A stretch of DNA of 24,230 nt, taken from positions 1 through 24,230 of the IMG/VR virus record IMGVR_UViG_3300025286_000139. One strand, given 5' to 3'. The stretch is from a virus. Positions 21,456-24,230 of the stretch are shown in pieces; position 1 is the stretch's first letter; each line of letters opens with the position of its first letter. Made by a program: the position numbers and the translations under genes. The notes beneath the pieces are model-generated. The model made no database searches. It was given only the letters and a program-made list of their open reading frames with translations, and was not told the DNA's origin.

Positions 21456-22350
21456 AAAAGCTAATAACAAGCAGATTATTAAGTCTGTTGACAGCGATGG
21501 AAAAAAAATAGAAGTTGCTGTACTTCGACCCGATGCGAAGGTCTCTAGAGAAGCCCAAAAGGTCTACAATAGATTTTTTAGGGATGCTCTTGAGTCTGGA
21601 GCACTGCTTAGGCAAAAGCTTGATGGCTATATGACCGAGCAAGGTCTATGGAATGATGACAAGCAGAAGGAATATGATAAGCTAACTTCGGCCATCATTA
21701 ATGATGAAAAGAAGATTAAAGCTGGCGGAATCAAGCTTAGCGATGCGAAAGATTTAGCCATTGAGATGTCCGACAAAAGAGCCAGCCTGAGAGACCTGAT
21801 TGCGGAGAGAACCGTCATGGACGGTAATACCGCAGAAGGACAGGCCGACAACGGAAGGTTTAACTACCTGATGGCCGCTTGCATTGTCGATACGGATTCT
21901 GGCAAGCCTGTGTTTGCAGATGAAGACGGAGCACCCAGTGTCGATAAGTATGATGAAAGTGCTAGTGAAGAGTATGTAGTTAAGTGTGCCGGAAGACTTG
22001 CAGAAATGATGTACGGTTTAGACTCTTCGTATGAAGCAAATCTTCCCGAGAACAAGTTCCTAAAGCAGTTTGATTTTATCAATAAAGATCTTCAGCTAGT
22101 TAATGACGATGGACATGCAGTAGACAGGGAGGGCAGACTGATTAATGATGAGGGTAGATTTATTGATAAGGATGGCAATTTTGTAGACAAGGATGGTACT
22201 CCTATGGATAAGGATGGAGACTATATTATGGATGTCAAGCCGTTCCTAGATGATGATGGAAATGAGCTTGTTATTAAAGACGAGGAGGAGCCAAAAAAGA
22301 CCAAGAAAACTAGACAGAAAAAAGAAGAAGCGAGTGCTTCACAAACATAA
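21445..22350 (+). CDS. Tail assembly chaperone-like protein with DG heptad repeats
   Basis: A 301-residue protein directly before the tape measure. The first 150 residues (VSREAQKVYNRFFRDALESG, MTEQGLWNDDKQKEYDKL, GGIKLSDAKDLAIEMSDKR, NTAEGQADNGRFNYLMA) resemble a conserved tail-region protein seen in other marine phages, where it lies before the tape measure. Residues 219-260 are six tandem heptapeptides of the type [V/I/M]-[N/D]-x-[D/E]-G-x-x, with a related LDDDGNE at 268-274; an Asp/Gly pattern of this kind can bind calcium. The C-terminus is Lys/Glu-rich. The start has AAGGAGGAG just before the ATG and a hairpin terminator follows. Function is by position; a TAC role is plausible. Confidence 0.55.
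   Translation: MPAKKANNKQIIKSVDSDGKKIEVAVLRPDAKVSREAQKVYNRFFRDALESGALLRQKLDGYMTEQGLWNDDKQKEYDKLTSAIINDEKKIKAGGIKLSDAKDLAIEMSDKRASLRDLIAERTVMDGNTAEGQADNGRFNYLMAACIVDTDSGKPVFADEDGAPSVDKYDESASEEYVVKCAGRLAEMMYGLDSSYEANLPENKFLKQFDFINKDLQLVNDDGHAVDREGRLINDEGRFIDKDGNFVDKDGTPMDKDGDYIMDVKPFLDDDGNELVIKDEEEPKKTKKTRQKKEEASASQT
22099..22224 (+). repeat. Six 21-bp repeats encoding DG heptapeptides
   Basis: Six tandem codon-phased 21-bp units encode VNDDGHA, VDREGRL, INDEGRF, IDKDGNF, VDKDGTP and MDKDGDY. DNA copies have diverged, mostly retaining GATGG or GAGGG at the Asp/Glu-Gly position, so this is an old expansion rather than a fresh slip. Confidence 0.75.
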
Positions 22351-22361
22351 CGGGTAGAATT

Positions 22362-22410
22362 GGGTTACTGGATAGTGTTATTTATTGCACTACCAGTATA
22401 CCCATTTTTT
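22362..22410 (+). terminator. Rho-independent terminator before tape measure
   Basis: GGGTTACTGGATAGTG (22362-22377) and CACTACCAGTATACCC (22388-22403) form an interrupted stem with a short loop, followed by a run of six T. It ends the chaperone-gene message 14 nt before the tape measure start, so tape measure expression depends on read-through or an unseen promoter. Confidence 0.75.
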
Positions 22411-22423
22411 ATAGAGGTTATCG

Positions 22424-24230
22424 ATGGCCACACCATTTGTTTTAACGGCTACCATTCAAACGCAATTACATACAGGTAGCGTTCAAAGTACTCTTGCTCA
22501 CTTGAGAAAGACGTTGGGTGGCAAACCAATCCCGGTTAGAGTTATAGTAGACACGAAGCCTCTAGAGAAGGCCGAAGTCACTTTAAGGCGTGTTAAGAAT
22601 GAGGCGCGGGGCGCGTCTGGTGGTATGGCGGATTTTGGTCGGCTTGCTGGCATGGCCGGTAAACGTTTCTTGGCGTTCACCGTAGCCAGCGCCATTTTTA
22701 TTAAACTAACCATGGCTATTAGGGAAGGCGTGGGACAGGCCATAGAGTTTGACAGGGAAATGGTAAGGCTGTCTCAGGTTACTGGGAAAAGTGTTAAAGC
22801 GCTTCGAGATATTGAAAGGTCGGTTACAGATTTATCAATGTCGTTGGGTGTTGCTTCAAAAAGTATCATGAGCATTACCAGAATCTTAGCGCAAACTGGT
22901 ATGACTGCTAAAGATACCAAAATAGCCATGAAAGTGTTGGCCCAAACCGAGTTGGCCCCCACTTTTACGAACATAGAAAAAACTGCCGAAGGTGCGATAG
23001 CCGCAATGAGGCAGTTCAAAATTGCGGCAGAAGATCTTCATCAGGTGCTTGGTGCTATCAATGCTGTCTCCAAGAGATTTGCTGTTGAATCTGACGACCT
23101 TATCGCCGCCGTAAGACGAACCGGTGGGGTGTTTGCCTCTGCTGGCGGATCAGTTAATGAGCTTATAGCCCTCTTCACTTCTGTTCGTGCTACTACCCGT
23201 GAAACCGCAGAGACCATTGCTACTGGTCTGCGTACCATCTTTACCAGAATTCAGCGCCCAAGAACCATTAAATTCTTGAGGCAGTTTGGTGTTGAGCTTA
23301 CAGACCTTCAAGGAAACTTTGTTGGCCCCATGGAAGCTGTTCGTAGGTTGAGTGTGGCTTTACATGGACTCTCAACTACAGACTTTAGATTTGCCGCAAT
23401 CGTTGAGCAACTTGGTGGATTCCGTCAGGTGGGTAAAGTTATCCCCATGATTACGGAATTTAAAACGGCCACGGCTGCTTATGCTGTTGCTCAGGCTGGA
23501 GCAAACTCTTTAACTGACGACGCCACAAAAGCTCAACAAGCCTTAAACGTACAGATAACAAAGGTTAAAGAAGAATTCCACGCAATGATGCGTAAGATGG
23601 TAGCCAGCGAGGGCTTTAAGACGATGTTCAAGATGGCTATGAGTCTTGCATCTGCTCTTATTAAGCTGACCGAAGCTCTTGAACCTATCCTCCCCATGTT
23701 GATGACTCTTGCCACGCTTAAGATCGCTACCGGTATGGGCGGTTTTATGAGGGGCGCTGCGGCGGGAGCGGCTCCAATGGCGGCGGCTAGAGGTGGCGTG
23801 GTTCCCGGCACGGGCAATAGAGACACTGTTCCAGCAGTTTTAACTCCCGGCGAGTTTGTTATTAGAAAGAGCGCGGCTAAAAAGCTAGGGTATGACCAGC
23901 TTGGCGCAATGAACAAGCATGGAAAGGGCGGGATAATTGAAGCTACAGGAAAATACGGTGGATTATTTTTAAGCCCCCAGCCTTCTAATGATAGCTATAA
24001 GAACCCAAGGGAACACAAGGGTTCTTTAATAAAGGGTGGCAGCATATTGGCTAACAAGGTTAATTTAGCCATGGGTAAGAGAATGTCGGATGAGCCACTA
24101 GTAGGAGCCACGAAGGGTAGGGGGGATGCGGCGAGGCTAGATTTTAACATAAAAGGTACTGATAGACAGGCTTTTATTAGACAGCTAGAGGCTAGACAGC
24201 TAGAGGGCAAGCTTAGTACGACACAGTTGC
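22424..24230 (+). CDS. Tail tape measure protein, 5' part
   Basis: The first 602 codons of a gene running off the right edge. The frame is open throughout from ATG 22424, which has GAGG 8 nt upstream. The tape measure sets tail length and is ejected with DNA into the host. Typical features are Ala/Gly/Lys-rich helical segments, residues about 100-340 matching the phage tail tape measure core (EFDREMVRLSQVTGKSV, LGVASKSIMSITRILAQTGM, ETAETIATGLRTIFTRIQRP, LRQFGVELTDLQGNF), hydrophobic stretches near 84-102 and 425-455, and the tape measure signature at about 456-490, GGVVPGTGNRDTVPAVLTPG followed by EFVIRKSAAKKLGY. Later residues repeat Arg-Gln-Leu-Glu motifs (RQLEARQLEGKL). Length cannot be judged from the window. 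Confidence 0.9.
   Translation, partial: MATPFVLTATIQTQLHTGSVQSTLAHLRKTLGGKPIPVRVIVDTKPLEKAEVTLRRVKNEARGASGGMADFGRLAGMAGKRFLAFTVASAIFIKLTMAIREGVGQAIEFDREMVRLSQVTGKSVKALRDIERSVTDLSMSLGVASKSIMSITRILAQTGMTAKDTKIAMKVLAQTELAPTFTNIEKTAEGAIAAMRQFKIAAEDLHQVLGAINAVSKRFAVESDDLIAAVRRTGGVFASAGGSVNELIALFTSVRATTRETAETIATGLRTIFTRIQRPRTIKFLRQFGVELTDLQGNFVGPMEAVRRLSVALHGLSTTDFRFAAIVEQLGGFRQVGKVIPMITEFKTATAAYAVAQAGANSLTDDATKAQQALNVQITKVKEEFHAMMRKMVASEGFKTMFKMAMSLASALIKLTEALEPILPMLMTLATLKIATGMGGFMRGAAAGAAPMAAARGGVVPGTGNRDTVPAVLTPGEFVIRKSAAKKLGYDQLGAMNKHGKGGIIEATGKYGGLFLSPQPSNDSYKNPREHKGSLIKGGSILANKVNLAMGKRMSDEPLVGATKGRGDAARLDFNIKGTDRQAFIRQLEARQLEGKLSTTQL

Noticed and set aside
1-24230. CRISPR arrays, tRNA genes, integrase or insertion sequences
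   Set aside because: No regularly spaced repeats with unique spacers, cloverleaf patterns, recombinase motifs or terminal inverted repeats were found on reading both strands by eye; a tRNAscan or repeat search was not possible.

Overview
The window is a contiguous piece of a tailed double-stranded DNA bacteriophage genome (Caudoviricetes). It has a head-to-tail morphogenesis order: large terminase, portal, protease/scaffold, decoration protein, major capsid protein, neck proteins, tail tube, tail-assembly chaperone-like proteins and tape measure. No contractile sheath gene lies between neck and tape measure, so a long non-contractile (siphovirus-like) tail is most likely. The GDP-mannose 4,6-dehydratase, the ExbB/TolQ-type membrane proteins and the overall gene style suggest an uncultured, probably marine or aquatic phage of a Gram-negative host; this is inference. 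Almost all genes read rightward and are tightly packed, often with ATGA or TAATG junctions. No tRNA, rRNA, integrase, IS element or CRISPR array was seen.

Layout. 1-112: non-coding, with a 13-bp C-rich direct repeat. 113-331: one small basic leftward gene, divergent from everything else. 394-1871: an acidic small protein, a short sigma-70-family factor resembling T4 gp55, and a helix-rich protein that may be the small terminase. 1864-3529: a three-gene membrane cassette, made of a MotA/TolQ/ExbB-family channel protein, an ExbD/MotB-like stator protein whose C-terminal domain resembles YfaP/DUF2135 instead of a peptidoglycan-binding domain, and a third membrane protein with a Gly/Glu-rich linker. 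This looks like a phage-encoded ion-driven rotary motor and is the most unusual part of the window. 3529-4901: GDP-mannose 4,6-dehydratase and a small exported CxxC protein. 4825-7753: a small basic protein, an HNH nuclease, an ERCC4-type nuclease and the large terminase. 7822-13171: portal, protease fused to scaffold (with an apparent internal scaffold start), decoration protein and capsid, closed by a terminator. 13287-18681: neck and completion proteins with a fibre gene inserted. 18752-19834: tail tube, closed by a UUCG hairpin. 19978-22350: chaperone-like genes, the first with an apparent +1 frameshift or translational coupling at its start. 22424-end: tape measure, cut by the window edge.

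Regulation. A nearly invariant promoter-like element, (T)TTGGTGTATAATA, stands before the portal, protease, tail-module and tail-tube genes, and a close variant (CAGTGTATAATA) before the operon encoding the sigma factor itself. It has a -10-like core and no consistent -35. The simplest reading is a late-promoter set read by the phage sigma factor, with positive feedback on its own operon.
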